The position numbers and the translations under genes were made by a program. Source: Natrinema ejinorense (GTDB lineage: Archaea; Halobacteriota; Halobacteria; Halobacteriales; Natrialbaceae). Taken from it: a stretch of DNA of 64,000 nt. The DNA lies in contig NZ_NXNI01000001.1 of NCBI RefSeq assembly GCF_002494345.1, positions 868,001 through 932,000 on the forward strand. The letters run 5' to 3'. Under the pieces are notes generated by a model. That model was not told the DNA's origin and ran no database searches. It saw only the letters and a program-made list of their open reading frames with translations. Below are positions 43,272-52,350 of this stretch, piece by piece. Position 1 is the first letter of the stretch. Each line of letters begins with the position of its first letter.

Positions 43272-44690
43272 GTGTCAACAGAGTCGTTTCCACGCCCGAT
43301 CGGTACACGACGCCGCTTCTCCGCACTGCTTACAGCGACCGCGCTGGGCGTCTATTTGCTGTTGATCGTCGGCGCGACGACATCGCTGACGAACGCGGCC
43401 GCGTCGTGTTCGACGTGGCCGGGCTGTCACGCGCCGGTCGATCCGCTGAACCAAACCGAACTCGCGATCGCGTGGGCCCACCGACTCACTGCGGTCGTCG
43501 TCGGCCTGCTCGTCGCCACGACCGCCGTCGCCGCGACGTTCGGTGATGTCTCGCGTCGCGTCCGAGCGACCCTCGTCGTCGCCGCCGTGCTCTACGTCGT
43601 CCAGATCGGCGTCGGCGCCGTCACCGCGACGATCGGCCCTGCCGCGATCGTCCCCGGACTCCACCTCGTGCTCGGGCTCGTGATCTTCTCGGGGATCGTC
43701 CTCGCGCTGGCCTGGGACCTCGAGCTCGCGACCGGCAGCGAGGACGACGCTATCGACTCGCCGGACCCGATCGAGGAGGACGTCCCCGCTGGGGCCGCGC
43801 GATCCCTCCCCTCGAGTCGCCTGGCTCGCGCCCGCCTGACCGCGTTCGCGTACTTCAAGATGATGAAACCGCGGTTGATGTGGCTGCTCTGTCTCGTCGC
43901 CGCCGCCGGGATGGCCCTGGCCGCCGACCCGGTCCTCGACACGTACACCATCGTCGCGACGCTCGGCGGGGGCGTCCTCGCGATCGGTGCCTCCGGGACG
44001 TTCAACCACCTCCTCGAGCGCGACGTCGATCAGAAGATGTCCCGGACGGCCGATCGGCCGCTCGCGGTCGATCTGATCCCGGTTCGGAACGCGCTCGCTT
44101 TCGGCCTCACGCTGACCGCGGCGTCGCTGGCTGCGTTCCTGACGATCAACCGCCTCGCCGCGGCGCTCGGACTGGCCGCGATCCTGTTTTACAGCGTCGT
44201 CTACACGCTCCTCCTCAAGCCGAACACGGTCCAGAACACGGTCATCGGCGGTGTCGCGGGCGCGCTACCCGCACTCATCGGCTGGGCCGCCGTCACGAAC
44301 GAGATCGGCTGGCCGGCACTCGCCCTTTCGGTCGTCATCTTCCTGTGGACGCCGGCCCACTTCTACAACCTCGCGTTGGCCTACGGCGAGGATTACGCCC
44401 GCGGCGGCTTCCCCATGATGCCGGTCGTCCGCGGCAGGACCGTCACCAGAAAACACATCCTCTACTACATCGCCGCGACGCTCGTCGGCACGATCGCGCT
44501 GGCCACGATCACCGAACTCGGTGCGCTGTACGCGGCGACGGTCGTTCTCTTCGGGGGAATCTTCCTCTGGGCCGCCGTTCGCCTCCACTTCGAACAGACG
44601 GAGGTCGCGGCGTTCCGATCGTTCCACGCCTCCAACGCCTTCCTCGGGGCCGTGCTGGTCGCGATCCTCGTCGACGCGCTCGCGTTCTGA
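43272..44690 (+). CDS. ctaB: Heme O synthase with fused CtaA-like half (CtaB)
   Basis: This 472-residue fusion protein has residues 1-155 resembling the N-terminal four helices of heme A synthase (CtaA). That half carries SCSTWPGCHAPV and the helix histidines WAHRLTAVVVG and PGLHLVLGLV. Residues 195-472 are protoheme IX farnesyltransferase, with SGTFNHLLERDVDQKMSRTA, the DRPL motif and WTPAHFYNLALAYGEDYARG. The enzyme attaches a farnesyl group to heme B, giving heme O for heme-copper oxidases. The start is GTG 43272. The CtaA half seems too short to act alone. Confidence 0.93.
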   Translation: MSTESFPRPIGTRRRFSALLTATALGVYLLLIVGATTSLTNAAASCSTWPGCHAPVDPLNQTELAIAWAHRLTAVVVGLLVATTAVAATFGDVSRRVRATLVVAAVLYVVQIGVGAVTATIGPAAIVPGLHLVLGLVIFSGIVLALAWDLELATGSEDDAIDSPDPIEEDVPAGAARSLPSSRLARARLTAFAYFKMMKPRLMWLLCLVAAAGMALAADPVLDTYTIVATLGGGVLAIGASGTFNHLLERDVDQKMSRTADRPLAVDLIPVRNALAFGLTLTAASLAAFLTINRLAAALGLAAILFYSVVYTLLLKPNTVQNTVIGGVAGALPALIGWAAVTNEIGWPALALSVVIFLWTPAHFYNLALAYGEDYARGGFPMMPVVRGRTVTRKHILYYIAATLVGTIALATITELGALYAATVVLFGGIFLWAAVRLHFEQTEVAAFRSFHASNAFLGAVLVAILVDALAF

Positions 44691-45042
44691 CCGATCGCGG
44701 AACGGCTCGTGGAAGGTCCTTCTCACCGACGGCCGTTGGAACTCGATCCTTCTGAGACTCTCTCGCGGACGCAGTCATCGCGGTCTCGGCTCGAACTGAC
44801 GACGACCGTTTCCGTCCCCGGTTTCGGATCGCGGCCGCGTCGGCTTCGTCTCAAGGGACGGGACGAGACGCAGGGTTGTGGCCCCGCGTCCGTGACGATC
44901 GGCCCCGGGCTCCCGTTGAAACCGATCGGACAGAGACGAGGAGCGAATCACGAGTGTCGGCTCTCCTCGTCGAGTTCGCAATCGACGCTCGAGACGGATC
45001 CGCGATCGGTTCGACGGAACGGAGATGACGAAAACGAGCGGT
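44691..45042. other. Convergent intergenic region, no gene supported
   Basis: These 352 bases lie between ctaB and the permease gene, which converge. A short minus-strand frame ends at 44948 (a Ser/Arg-rich tail), but nothing supports translation. No clear hairpin or T-run was found. Confidence 0.4.
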
Positions 45043-46686
45043 TCACCAGAGCAGGCGCGGCCAGACGAACGTAAACAGGAACCAGATGATGGCCGTCAGA
45101 ACGACCGTCATAACCGCGTTCAGGACCAGTCCCGCCCGGAGCATGTGGCGCTGTTTGACGTACCCACTGCCGAAGACGATGGCGTTGGGCGGCGTCGCGA
45201 CCGGCAACGCGAAGGCGAAGCTCGCGGCGATCGCGCCGGCGACCGAGAGAAAGAGCGCGGTCGAGAAGTCGGTCAGCCCGAGCGTCGCCGAGAAGACGCT
45301 CCCGAGGCTGATCAGAATGGGGACGATGATGCTGGTCGTCGCGGAGTTCGACGTCATCTCGGTGAGGAAGATGACCACCAGGACGACTGCGCCGATGACG
45401 AGGAGAATGGGCGCGCCGACGAACCCGCCGAACACGGTGTCGGCGATCCACTCCGTCGCGCCCGTGTCCGCCAGTGCGTTCGCGAGGGAGATCCCGCCGC
45501 CGAACAACAACAGCGTCCCCCAATCGATGTCGACCAGTTCCTCCCACTCCATCGTGTCGGCCAGGACGAGCGCGGGGACCGCCGCGACGCCGACCATGAC
45601 GTAGTAGAGCAGCCCCTGATGGCCCTCGACGCCGAAGACCGTCATGCCCTCACCGCCGAACACGGTCGTCATCCAGACGTCCGGGAGATGCGGCTCGAAG
45701 AGGTCGCCGAGCCCGCCGAGCATCCAGAGCCCCGCCGTCACGGCGAAGATCGCCGCCACCCGTTTCCCGCGGGGATCGAGGTCGCCTTCGGCCTCGAGTT
45801 GCTCCCGGGCGGTGGCTCGCGCCCGCTCGACGTCCGGCACCTCGGGCGGGTACAGCACGTACGTCAGGAGGAACCAGACGAGGGGAAGCGTCACGACGAC
45901 GATCGGGAACCCGACGATGAACCAATCGGCGAACCCGATTTCGTAGTCTAGAATGGCGTTGAGCTGGCTGACGAGGATCGCGTTCGGTGGCGTGCCGATG
46001 ATCGTTCCGACACCGCCGACGCTCGCGGCGTAGGCGGTCCCGAGCAGCATCGAGATCTGAAGGTTCGTGAACGCGGCCGACGACCCGACGTCACCGCCGT
46101 CGGCGACCGTTTCGGTGGCGTCGCTCCCCCGGTCCTGTTCGTTCGAGGACGCGAGATCGTCTCGATCGAGGACCTGGGTGAGGACGCCGACCGCGATCGG
46201 CATCATCATCGCGGCCGTCGCGGTGTTGGAAACCCACATCGACAACACGGCGGTCACGCCCATGATCGCGAAGATCAGCCGCCGTGGCGAACTCCCCATC
46301 TTGGCGATGGAATACAGCGCGATCCGCCGATCGATGTTGTACTTCTGGATCCCGTTGGCGAGCATGAAACCGGCCAGGAACAGGAAGATGATGTGATCGG
46401 CGAACCCGACGAGCGCCGCGTCCATCGAGTCGTAGACGCCGGTCCCCGTGAGCAAGACGGGGATCGTCAGCGCGGTGACCGCGAGTGGTAGTGCACCGGT
46501 GACCCAGAGGAGCCCGGCGAAGAACATCGTCGCGATCGCGTACTGGCCCGCCATCGACAGTCCCGACGGAGACGGTGCGGCCGCGATAGCTACCGTCCCG
46601 ATCGTTGCGAGGGCGAATAGTGGTATTCGGCGGTTTGAATCACCCAAGAGTCTGTGTATCATTGATACAGGAGGCACCATCATCAT
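45043..46686 (-). CDS. SLC13/DASS-family anion permease
   Basis: This 547-residue transporter has about 12 membrane helices. Its family signatures are FLFLAGFMLANGIQKYNIDR, SMWVSNTATAAMMMPIAVGV (the SNT substrate/sodium motif), NAILVSQLNAIL and the second SNS-like motif EMTSNSATTSIIVP. It belongs to the sodium-coupled dicarboxylate or sulfate group. In a haloarchaeon it likely imports C4-dicarboxylates or sulfate using the sodium gradient. A hydrophilic insert at about 170-200 and another near 320 are cytoplasmic. The start may be any of three close methionines. Confidence 0.9.
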   Translation of the reverse strand: MMMVPPVSMIHRLLGDSNRRIPLFALATIGTVAIAAAPSPSGLSMAGQYAIATMFFAGLLWVTGALPLAVTALTIPVLLTGTGVYDSMDAALVGFADHIIFLFLAGFMLANGIQKYNIDRRIALYSIAKMGSSPRRLIFAIMGVTAVLSMWVSNTATAAMMMPIAVGVLTQVLDRDDLASSNEQDRGSDATETVADGGDVGSSAAFTNLQISMLLGTAYAASVGGVGTIIGTPPNAILVSQLNAILDYEIGFADWFIVGFPIVVVTLPLVWFLLTYVLYPPEVPDVERARATAREQLEAEGDLDPRGKRVAAIFAVTAGLWMLGGLGDLFEPHLPDVWMTTVFGGEGMTVFGVEGHQGLLYYVMVGVAAVPALVLADTMEWEELVDIDWGTLLLFGGGISLANALADTGATEWIADTVFGGFVGAPILLVIGAVVLVVIFLTEMTSNSATTSIIVPILISLGSVFSATLGLTDFSTALFLSVAGAIAASFAFALPVATPPNAIVFGSGYVKQRHMLRAGLVLNAVMTVVLTAIIWFLFTFVWPRLLW

Positions 46687-46720
46687 TACGGATGTTAAGC
46701 CCTTCCATTCGAGACCGTCT

Positions 46721-46966
46721 CTAGAAGTGGTCGACGATCGCCCGCATCTGTTCGGCGGTGAGTTCCACGGCGTAGAGTTCCAGCAGCGTTTCCCGGCGCG
46801 GTCGAGAAAGGGATCGGTTCCCGCTCTCGAGCATCGAGAGGTGTGCCTGCATGAGGTCGTCTATCTCCCGCTCGACCGCCCGCTGTTCGTATCCGGCGGC
46901 GACGCGGAGGAGTCGCCATGCCAGCGGGGAAATGCCCTCGGGATCGGGGAGGTCGGAAGCATCCAT
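46721..46966 (-). CDS. Small helical haloarchaeal protein, 81 residues
   Basis: This protein begins MDASDLPDPEGISPLAWRLL. It is nearly all helical, with RETLLELYAVELTAEQMRAI at the end. It matches the style of small haloarchaea-specific proteins, possibly helix-turn-helix-like or a protein-protein adapter. No known function. It ends 34 bases before the permease start on the same strand, so the two may be cotranscribed. Confidence 0.65.
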   Translation of the reverse strand: MDASDLPDPEGISPLAWRLLRVAAGYEQRAVEREIDDLMQAHLSMLESGNRSLSRPRRETLLELYAVELTAEQMRAIVDHF

Positions 46967-47114
46967 GAGCGTCAGCTACGAGAGAAATACCGAGGGGGCC
47001 AGAAATGTGTTCCGTCAGGCAGCAGTGGAACCGGTCTGTTTGGCCCTTCGAGCGGCCCGCGACGGTCGCGGGCCGTCGAGACGGGCGTGCATGCCGGATC
47101 CGCCGTCCGGCCGT

Positions 47115-48182
47115 TCACAGCGTGTAGTCGTACTCCCCGTCTTCGGTCTCGAGGAAGGCCTCGAGCAGGTCGATCGTCGCCGCGACGTCGTCGACGTGGG
47201 CGGTTTCGGTCACGGTGTGGAGGTACCGCGTCGGGACCGAAATCGCGCCGACCGGTTTCGCGCCGGCCGCCTGCTGGAAGCCGGCGGTGTCGGTACCACC
47301 CGACGGCAGGATCTCGAGTTGGTACTCGATTTCCTCCTCCTCGGCGAGCGACTGGAGGCGGCCGTGGAGTTTCGGGTTCGTGATGACGCTCGAGTCTTTG
47401 AGCTTGATCGCGGTGCCCGCGCCGAGTTCCGTCACGTGTTCGCCGTCGTCGAAGCCGGGGATGTCGTTGGCGACGGTGACGTCCATCGCGAGCGCGAGGT
47501 CGGGGTCGATATCGACGCCGAGGGCGCGCGCACCCCGGAGTCCGACCTCCTCCTGGACGGTCGCACAGAAGTGGATCGTTACCGCGGGCGTCGTCAGTTC
47601 GCGGGCAGCCTCGAGCATGGCGAACAGGCAGACTCGATCGTCCAGCGCCTTGCCAGTGATCGTCTCGCCGACGCGTTCGGTGGTCTGGGCCATCGTGACG
47701 AGGTCGCCACGGGTAACGCGGTCGTCGAGTTCCTCGTAGGGGAGGCCGGGATCGACCACGACGTCCTCGACCTCGGGCGTTTTCTCCCGTTCGCTCTCGT
47801 CTAACGTATGTGGCGGCGGCGAGCCGATGACGGCCGGAACGTCCCCGTCTGCGGCGTGGATGGTCACGCGTTGAGCCTTGAGGACGCGTGCGTCCCAGCC
47901 CCCGAGCGCATCGAGTTCGACGAAGCCGTAGCCGTCTTCGTCCCCGCGAACGTGACGGACCATAAAGCCGATCTCGTCCATGTGTGCGGCGACGGCCACC
48001 GAATACTCGCTGTCACCCTCGAGGGTCCCGACGACGTTCCCCATCGCGTCGGTTCGCACGCGGTCGACCGATTCCTCGAGTTCCCGAACGACGAGATCGC
48101 GAACGCGGTCCTCGTAGCCAGGGACGCCGCTTGTCTCCGTCAGTGCTTTCAGGAGGTCCCAATCGAAGGGAACGGATGTCAT
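47115..48182 (-). CDS. M42-family metallo-aminopeptidase
   Basis: This 355-residue dinuclear-metal peptidase of the M42 group (tetrahedral aminopeptidases) has metal ligands in AAHMDEIGFMVRHVRG, the bridging aspartate in GKALDDRVCLFAML, and the catalytic glutamate pair in CATVQEEVGLRGA. Late ligands lie in LAMDVTVANDIPG and the histidine of RYLHTVTETAH. All expected residues are present. It trims peptides in the cytoplasm. The start ATG is at 48182, and there is an ample intergenic promoter region upstream. Confidence 0.93.
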   Translation of the reverse strand: MTSVPFDWDLLKALTETSGVPGYEDRVRDLVVRELEESVDRVRTDAMGNVVGTLEGDSEYSVAVAAHMDEIGFMVRHVRGDEDGYGFVELDALGGWDARVLKAQRVTIHAADGDVPAVIGSPPPHTLDESEREKTPEVEDVVVDPGLPYEELDDRVTRGDLVTMAQTTERVGETITGKALDDRVCLFAMLEAARELTTPAVTIHFCATVQEEVGLRGARALGVDIDPDLALAMDVTVANDIPGFDDGEHVTELGAGTAIKLKDSSVITNPKLHGRLQSLAEEEEIEYQLEILPSGGTDTAGFQQAAGAKPVGAISVPTRYLHTVTETAHVDDVAATIDLLEAFLETEDGEYDYTL

Positions 48183-48344
48183 AGAGTCACATGTGTCGTG
48201 ACGAAATAAAAGCCCGCGGAAACGTGCGTCAGCAGGTGTAACTGCGCCGGTGGACGGGGGGTTGCTGTCGGCAGCGACGAGTCAGCTGTGATGCCGGTTC
48301 TCAACCGCGGAGTATTAACGGATCCGTCCACTACTGGCGTGTAT

Positions 48345-49514
48345 ATGAGTAACGTACGTGTTGCAGGCACAGGGCTAACGTCGTTCGGGAACAGCCCCGA
48401 ACGGACGAGCCGAGATCTCTTTGCCGAAGCGAGCATCACCGCTTTCGAGGACAGCGAGGTTCCCCGCGAGGACGTCGAAGCGGTCCTCTACGGTAACTTC
48501 ATGGGCGAACTTTCCGAACATCAGGGCCACCAGGGCCCCCTGATGGCCGAAGCGGCCGGCGTCCAGGCCCCGGCGACCCGCTACGAGTCCGCGTGTGCCT
48601 CGAGCGGGACTGCGGTCCGCGAGGCGGTCACACGGATCCGGAACGGCGAAAACGACGTCTTGCTCGTCGGCGGCGCGGAACGAATGACGAACCTCGGTAC
48701 CGCGGGTGCGACCGAAGCGCTCGCGATCGCCGCGGACGACCTCTGGGAGGTGCGGGCCGGCGTGACATTCCCCGGCGCGTACGCGCTGATGGCCCGAGCG
48801 TACTTCGAGGAGTTCGGCGGCGAGCGCGAGGATCTGGCGCACATCGCCGTCAAAAACCACGAAAACGCACTGAGCAACGACAAAGCCCAGTACCAGAAGG
48901 CGATCGACGTCTCGGACGTCCTCGAGGCACCGCCGGTCTCGGAACCGCTCGGGCTCTACGACGCCTGTCCGATTTCCGACGGCGCGTCCGCGCTCGTGTT
49001 GACGAGCGAGTCCTACGCCGACGACCACGACCTCGAGGCGCCGGTCGCGATCACCGGCACCGGACAGGGCGGCGACCGGATGGCGCTCCACGACCGCGAA
49101 CACCTCGCCCGCTCGCCTGCCGCACGCGAGGCCGGCGAGGAGGCCTACGCCGACGCGGGCGTCGACGCCGGCGACGTCGACCTCGCGGAGGTCCACGACT
49201 GCTTTACCATCGCCGAAGTGCTCGCACTCGAGGCACTGGATCTGGAACCGATCGGCGAGGGGATCTCGGCGGCCCGCGACGGGCGGACGACCGCCGACGG
49301 CGAGACGCCGATCAACCTCTCGGGCGGGTTGAAGGCCAAAGGCCATCCGGTCGGCGCGACCGGTGCGTCCCAGATCGCCGAAGTGACCGATCTACTGGCG
49401 GGTGAGCATCCCAACAGCGAGTACATCGACGGTGCGACCACCGGCGTCGCCCACAACGCGGGTGGGACGGTCGCGAGCGCAACCGTTCACGTCCTGGAGG
49501 TGAGCGACCGATGA
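48345..49514 (+). CDS. Thiolase-family acyltransferase (SCP-x/acetoacetyl-CoA type)
   Basis: This 389-residue protein starts at ATG 48345 (MSNVRVAGTGLTSFG). The nucleophilic cysteine lies in YESACASSGTAVREAV near residue 85. The histidine is in LKAKGHPVGATGASQ, and the final motif is GVAHNAGGTVASATVHV. It belongs to the archaeal thiolase group that works with a DUF35 partner, which is the next gene here and overlaps by four bases. Together they may make or cleave acetoacetyl-CoA, entering mevalonate synthesis or fatty-acid use. A TATA-like GTATTAACG lies about 33 bases upstream. Confidence 0.93.
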   Translation: MSNVRVAGTGLTSFGNSPERTSRDLFAEASITAFEDSEVPREDVEAVLYGNFMGELSEHQGHQGPLMAEAAGVQAPATRYESACASSGTAVREAVTRIRNGENDVLLVGGAERMTNLGTAGATEALAIAADDLWEVRAGVTFPGAYALMARAYFEEFGGEREDLAHIAVKNHENALSNDKAQYQKAIDVSDVLEAPPVSEPLGLYDACPISDGASALVLTSESYADDHDLEAPVAITGTGQGGDRMALHDREHLARSPAAREAGEEAYADAGVDAGDVDLAEVHDCFTIAEVLALEALDLEPIGEGISAARDGRTTADGETPINLSGGLKAKGHPVGATGASQIAEVTDLLAGEHPNSEYIDGATTGVAHNAGGTVASATVHVLEVSDR

Positions 49515-49906
49515 CCGACGGCGAATCCGACGTCGCCGATGCCGGCTTCGACGAGTGGCTCGCAGCCGCCGCGGATGGAGACGCCTCCTACCTCGAGTGT
49601 GCCAACGGCCACGGCTCCCTCCCACCGCGACGCGTCTGTCCCGACTGTGGCTCGACCGACCTCGCGGAGGCCGACCTCCCCGACACCGGCGACGTGCAGA
49701 CGTTTACCGTGACGCACGTCCCGACGCCGGCCTTCGCGGAAGACGCCCCGTATGCGACGGCCGTCGTCGACTTCGGCCCCGTTTCCCTGACTGGACAGCT
49801 CGTCGGGATCGATCTCGAGGACGTCGAGACCGGATTGACCGTCGAACTCGAGATCACCGTTTCGGAGACGACGGGCGAGCGCGTGCTCGCACTTCGCCCG
49901 GTCTAG
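49511..49906 (+). CDS. DUF35 OB-fold/zinc-ribbon partner of the thiolase
   Basis: This 131-residue protein has the DUF35 layout: an N-terminal helix (FDEWLAAAADGDASYLEC), a rubredoxin-like zinc ribbon with VCPDCGSTDLAEADLPDTGD, and a C-terminal OB-fold. One ribbon pair is C..GH rather than CxxC, a common variant. It overlaps the thiolase stop by four bases, so the two are coupled. Such proteins bridge thiolase and HMG-CoA synthase so that intermediates are channelled. Confidence 0.92.
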   Translation: MTDGESDVADAGFDEWLAAAADGDASYLECANGHGSLPPRRVCPDCGSTDLAEADLPDTGDVQTFTVTHVPTPAFAEDAPYATAVVDFGPVSLTGQLVGIDLEDVETGLTVELEITVSETTGERVLALRPV

Positions 49907-50033
49907 GGTCGGGGGAGCGCTGTTTTCCCCGCGGGACTGACTCTGCTGCCCCGCTCGTCGTCGCGACTGGGAGGGAAGTCGGAATCGCTGCCGAAACTCG
50001 AGTCCGGGTAGAGAAACGACGGCCGAGACGTGA

Positions 50034-50978
50034 CTATTCGTGCGTGTCGAAATCGGCTCGTGGCAGTTCCGCACTCAGGTACTCGACGAACTTGTCGGGG
50101 TGTTCGGCGTGGGGCAACTGCGTCGCGTAGTCGATGACGACCAGGTCGAGGTCCGCCGCCTCGGCGAGGTCGCGACCGTCCCGGAGCGGGACGAGCGCGG
50201 CGTCCCGGCCCCAGACTAACGTCGTCGGCGTCTCGAGGGCGGCCAGTTCCGTCCCGAGGTCGAACGTCGGGTCGAGGGTGCCCGCGGCGAAGGAGGCGGG
50301 AGCGTAGCGTGCGCCGGGCTGGTGGGCGCTGTTCCAGGCGTATTGGACTTCGTCCGCGTCGACCCGATCGGAGTCGTAGTAGCCGTCCCGGTCGTAGAAG
50401 TACCGGATCGACGGCTTGCTCGCGAGCAGGTTGTACAGCGTCGTGCCGACGATCGGCGCCCGCAGGAGGGTCCGGAGCCACGGTCGTTCGGCGGCCGTCT
50501 CGCCGGTCGGACAGATCAGGACGAGCCGTTCGAACTCGGTCTCGTCGGCGGCCTCGACGACGAACGTGCCGGACAACGACGAGGCGATCACGATCGGTTC
50601 GTCGGTGATCTCCGCCGCGAAATCGCGAACGAACTCGCCATAGAGGTCGGCGGAGTAGACCAGCGGCGGTCGCTCGGATCGAGCGAATCCGGGGAGGTCG
50701 ACGGCGTAGACGTGGTAGTCCGCTGCCAGTTGTTCGACGATCGGCGCGAACTCGTGGCTGCTCGCACCCGCGTAGATCCCGTGGACCAGAAGCATGTCCG
50801 GATCGTTCGGGTCGCCAGCGACGGTATACGTCGTTTCGATCCCGCGCCAGCGATACGTCCGTTCGATACCGGGCAGCGGGTTCTCGAGGTCGCTCGCACG
50901 GCGTTTCAGGAGGTAGTTACCGACGACAGCGCCACCGACTGCGCCGAGAGCGCCACCGAGGACGGATCGTGCTTTCAT
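50034..50978 (-). CDS. Alpha/beta-fold hydrolase
   Basis: This 314-residue hydrolase starts at ATG 50978 (MKARSVLGGALGAVGGAVVG). The short hydrophobic N-terminus could be a membrane anchor. The fold is clear from LLVHGIYAGASSHEFAPIVE (oxyanion region), the nucleophile elbow IVIASSLSGTFVVEA near residue 128, and a late histidine in QLPHAEHPDKFVEYL. The substrate is unknown, perhaps an ester or epoxide. A much longer upstream frame is a shadow and is not used here. Confidence 0.85.
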   Translation of the reverse strand: MKARSVLGGALGAVGGAVVGNYLLKRRASDLENPLPGIERTYRWRGIETTYTVAGDPNDPDMLLVHGIYAGASSHEFAPIVEQLAADYHVYAVDLPGFARSERPPLVYSADLYGEFVRDFAAEITDEPIVIASSLSGTFVVEAADETEFERLVLICPTGETAAERPWLRTLLRAPIVGTTLYNLLASKPSIRYFYDRDGYYDSDRVDADEVQYAWNSAHQPGARYAPASFAAGTLDPTFDLGTELAALETPTTLVWGRDAALVPLRDGRDLAEAADLDLVVIDYATQLPHAEHPDKFVEYLSAELPRADFDTHE

Positions 50979-51289
50979 ACGGGGGCCGTAAGCGGTCAAC
51001 GGCCTTAGATCTCTGGTTTGGGTTCGATACGAGCGTGAGGGGCGGCCGTCAGCCCGACTGCATGGTCCCACTGCCGGTGGCGGGTCGACTGCTCGAGCGA
51101 CCGACTCGAGCGACCGGGAGTCAGCCGAAGTCCGCGGACGCCGAGCAGTCCGTTCGATCGGCGGGGCCAGTCCTCTCCCACGCGTCGTCCGTCGAGACGA
51201 GCCTGGCCGGGGACGGGTGTCGGTTCGATACTGGAGTGGCAGGCTTGGGACGGCACTAAATACTACTGACTGGATGTGGAACGCCGAGT
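50979..51289. other. Divergent intergenic region, promoters only
   Basis: These 311 bases lie between the hydrolase and the small membrane protein gene. A TATA-like CACTAAATACTACTG at about 51255-51270 fits the plus-strand gene. I see no coding frame with haloarchaeal protein character and no repeat. Confidence 0.4.
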
Positions 51290-51679
51290 ATGACCGATCA
51301 CTCGAGGCGTGGGGAGACTGAACCGGCCGATCCCGCGAGGCCGTGGCCCGTTCTCGTGGCCGTCGGGCTCGCCGGTTCGGAGGTCGGCATCGTCGTCGGC
51401 CTCGTCCCCGTCGCCGTCGGGGGTCTCGTCGTGTTCGCGGCGAGCGTCGCCGGCATCCTGGCGGACGCCGACTACGTCGACCGGCCCCTGGTGCTCGCTG
51501 CCGAATTCGGTGCCGTGTTCGTCGTCGTCGGGGCGATACTGGTCGCTCACGGGAGCGGAACGCTCTCGATCCGCCCCCTCGAGTCGCTCTCGGGACTGGC
51601 GAGTCGCGGGGGTGCACTCGTTCTCGCCGGCCTCGTGACAATCGCCGGGGCCGGGATCGTCGGCACCCAACGGAAATAG
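51290..51679 (+). CDS. Small membrane protein (DUF7541-like)
   Basis: This 129-residue protein has a charged N-terminus (MTDHSRRGETEPADPARPWP) and four hydrophobic stretches at about 18-43, 46-60, 70-90 and 105-125. It resembles a haloarchaeal family of unknown role often found near respiratory genes. The next gene on the same strand is another tiny membrane protein, so the two probably form an operon. Confidence 0.7.
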   Translation: MTDHSRRGETEPADPARPWPVLVAVGLAGSEVGIVVGLVPVAVGGLVVFAASVAGILADADYVDRPLVLAAEFGAVFVVVGAILVAHGSGTLSIRPLESLSGLASRGGALVLAGLVTIAGAGIVGTQRK

Positions 51680-51775
51680 CATGCTCGATGTCACCATCGC
51701 TGACACGGAACCCGAACGAACGGACCGCTACCGGATGCAACCCCGCACGGGGGCTCCGAGAGAGGGACTCTCCCG

Positions 51776-52015
51776 ATGAGTAGACGCGCGTTCGACGCGG
51801 AAATCGCGCTGGATCTGGCGGTCAACGTGCTCCCGTTCGCGATCATCGCGTTCTTCGTCGTGGTCTTTGCGGTCTTCAACCCGTGGGGGTTCGATCCGCT
51901 CCAGTCGACGATCCAGTTCGCCATTCTGGTGGCGACGATGGGCACGCTCGCGGTCGTAACGTTGCTCGCGGCTCGAGTGATCGAAACCGACGAGCGGACG
52001 CGAAACGGGACCTGA
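51776..52015 (+). CDS. Small membrane protein (DUF6684-like)
   Basis: This 79-residue protein begins MSRRAFDAEIALDLAVNVLP. It has two hydrophobic helices (about 18-38 and 47-70) around FNPWGFDPLQST. The pattern matches a haloarchaeal family (DUF6684 from memory) often linked to cytochrome oxidase genes. Here the cytochrome genes are not adjacent. It follows the DUF7541-like gene by 96 bases. Confidence 0.72.
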   Translation: MSRRAFDAEIALDLAVNVLPFAIIAFFVVVFAVFNPWGFDPLQSTIQFAILVATMGTLAVVTLLAARVIETDERTRNGT

Positions 52016-52074
52016 GTCGGCCGGTGCCCGCCTCGAACGAGAGCCGACGTCATCGGGGCTGCTGGATGTCAGCG

Positions 52075-52135
52075 ACGGTGCAACCGCGACCTGTCTCGTG
52101 GTTGCACCGGTACATCGGGACAGTAGACCGTCTCA
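52075..52135 (-). repeat. Structured palindromic repeat, copy 2
   Basis: The stem CGGTGCAACC (52076-52085) pairs perfectly with GGTTGCACCG (52100-52109) and extends four pairs further with one G-T pair, closing a six-base loop. The right part (52109-52135) matches 22 of 27 bases of 20224-20250 in copy 1. The central stems differ in sequence but both still pair. On the minus strand the repeat starts exactly at the TGA of the 28-residue gene at 52133-52219. Only the right arm of the outer stem is conserved here. Confidence 0.7.
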
Positions 52136-52219
52136 GTTGAGGACGAGGACGAACCCGGTCACCGCCATCAGGATCGCGATCGCGACCAGCAAGAGCCCGA
52201 ACAGTTCCTTCTCGCTCAT
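52133..52219 (-). CDS. 28-residue membrane micro-protein
   Basis: ATG 52219 opens a frame MSEKELFGLLLVAIAILMAV followed by TGFVLVLN and TGA. A short charged head precedes a single strong membrane helix that fills the rest, which is unlikely to arise by chance. It lies alone upstream of the mutase gene's 3' end, and its stop codon is the first triplet of the structured repeat. Its function is unknown. Similar micro-proteins in other haloarchaea would support it. Confidence 0.55.
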   Translation of the reverse strand: MSEKELFGLLLVAIAILMAVTGFVLVLN

Positions 52220-52350
52220 ACTGCCTCCGTCGTCGTCACGATGGAAAAACCTCCGTCCCGGCTGCGTGGTGAGTCCCGCGACGAGCACGGACGAACCGCC
52301 ACGACACCGTCGGGACGCGGTGCCGGGGCGGCGACGCCGTGACTGGCGGC

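Noticed and set aside
50979-51740. Long N-terminal extension of the alpha/beta hydrolase
   Set aside because: The extra 254 codons are Arg/Ser-rich shadow sequence; the methionine at 50978 begins the conserved protein.
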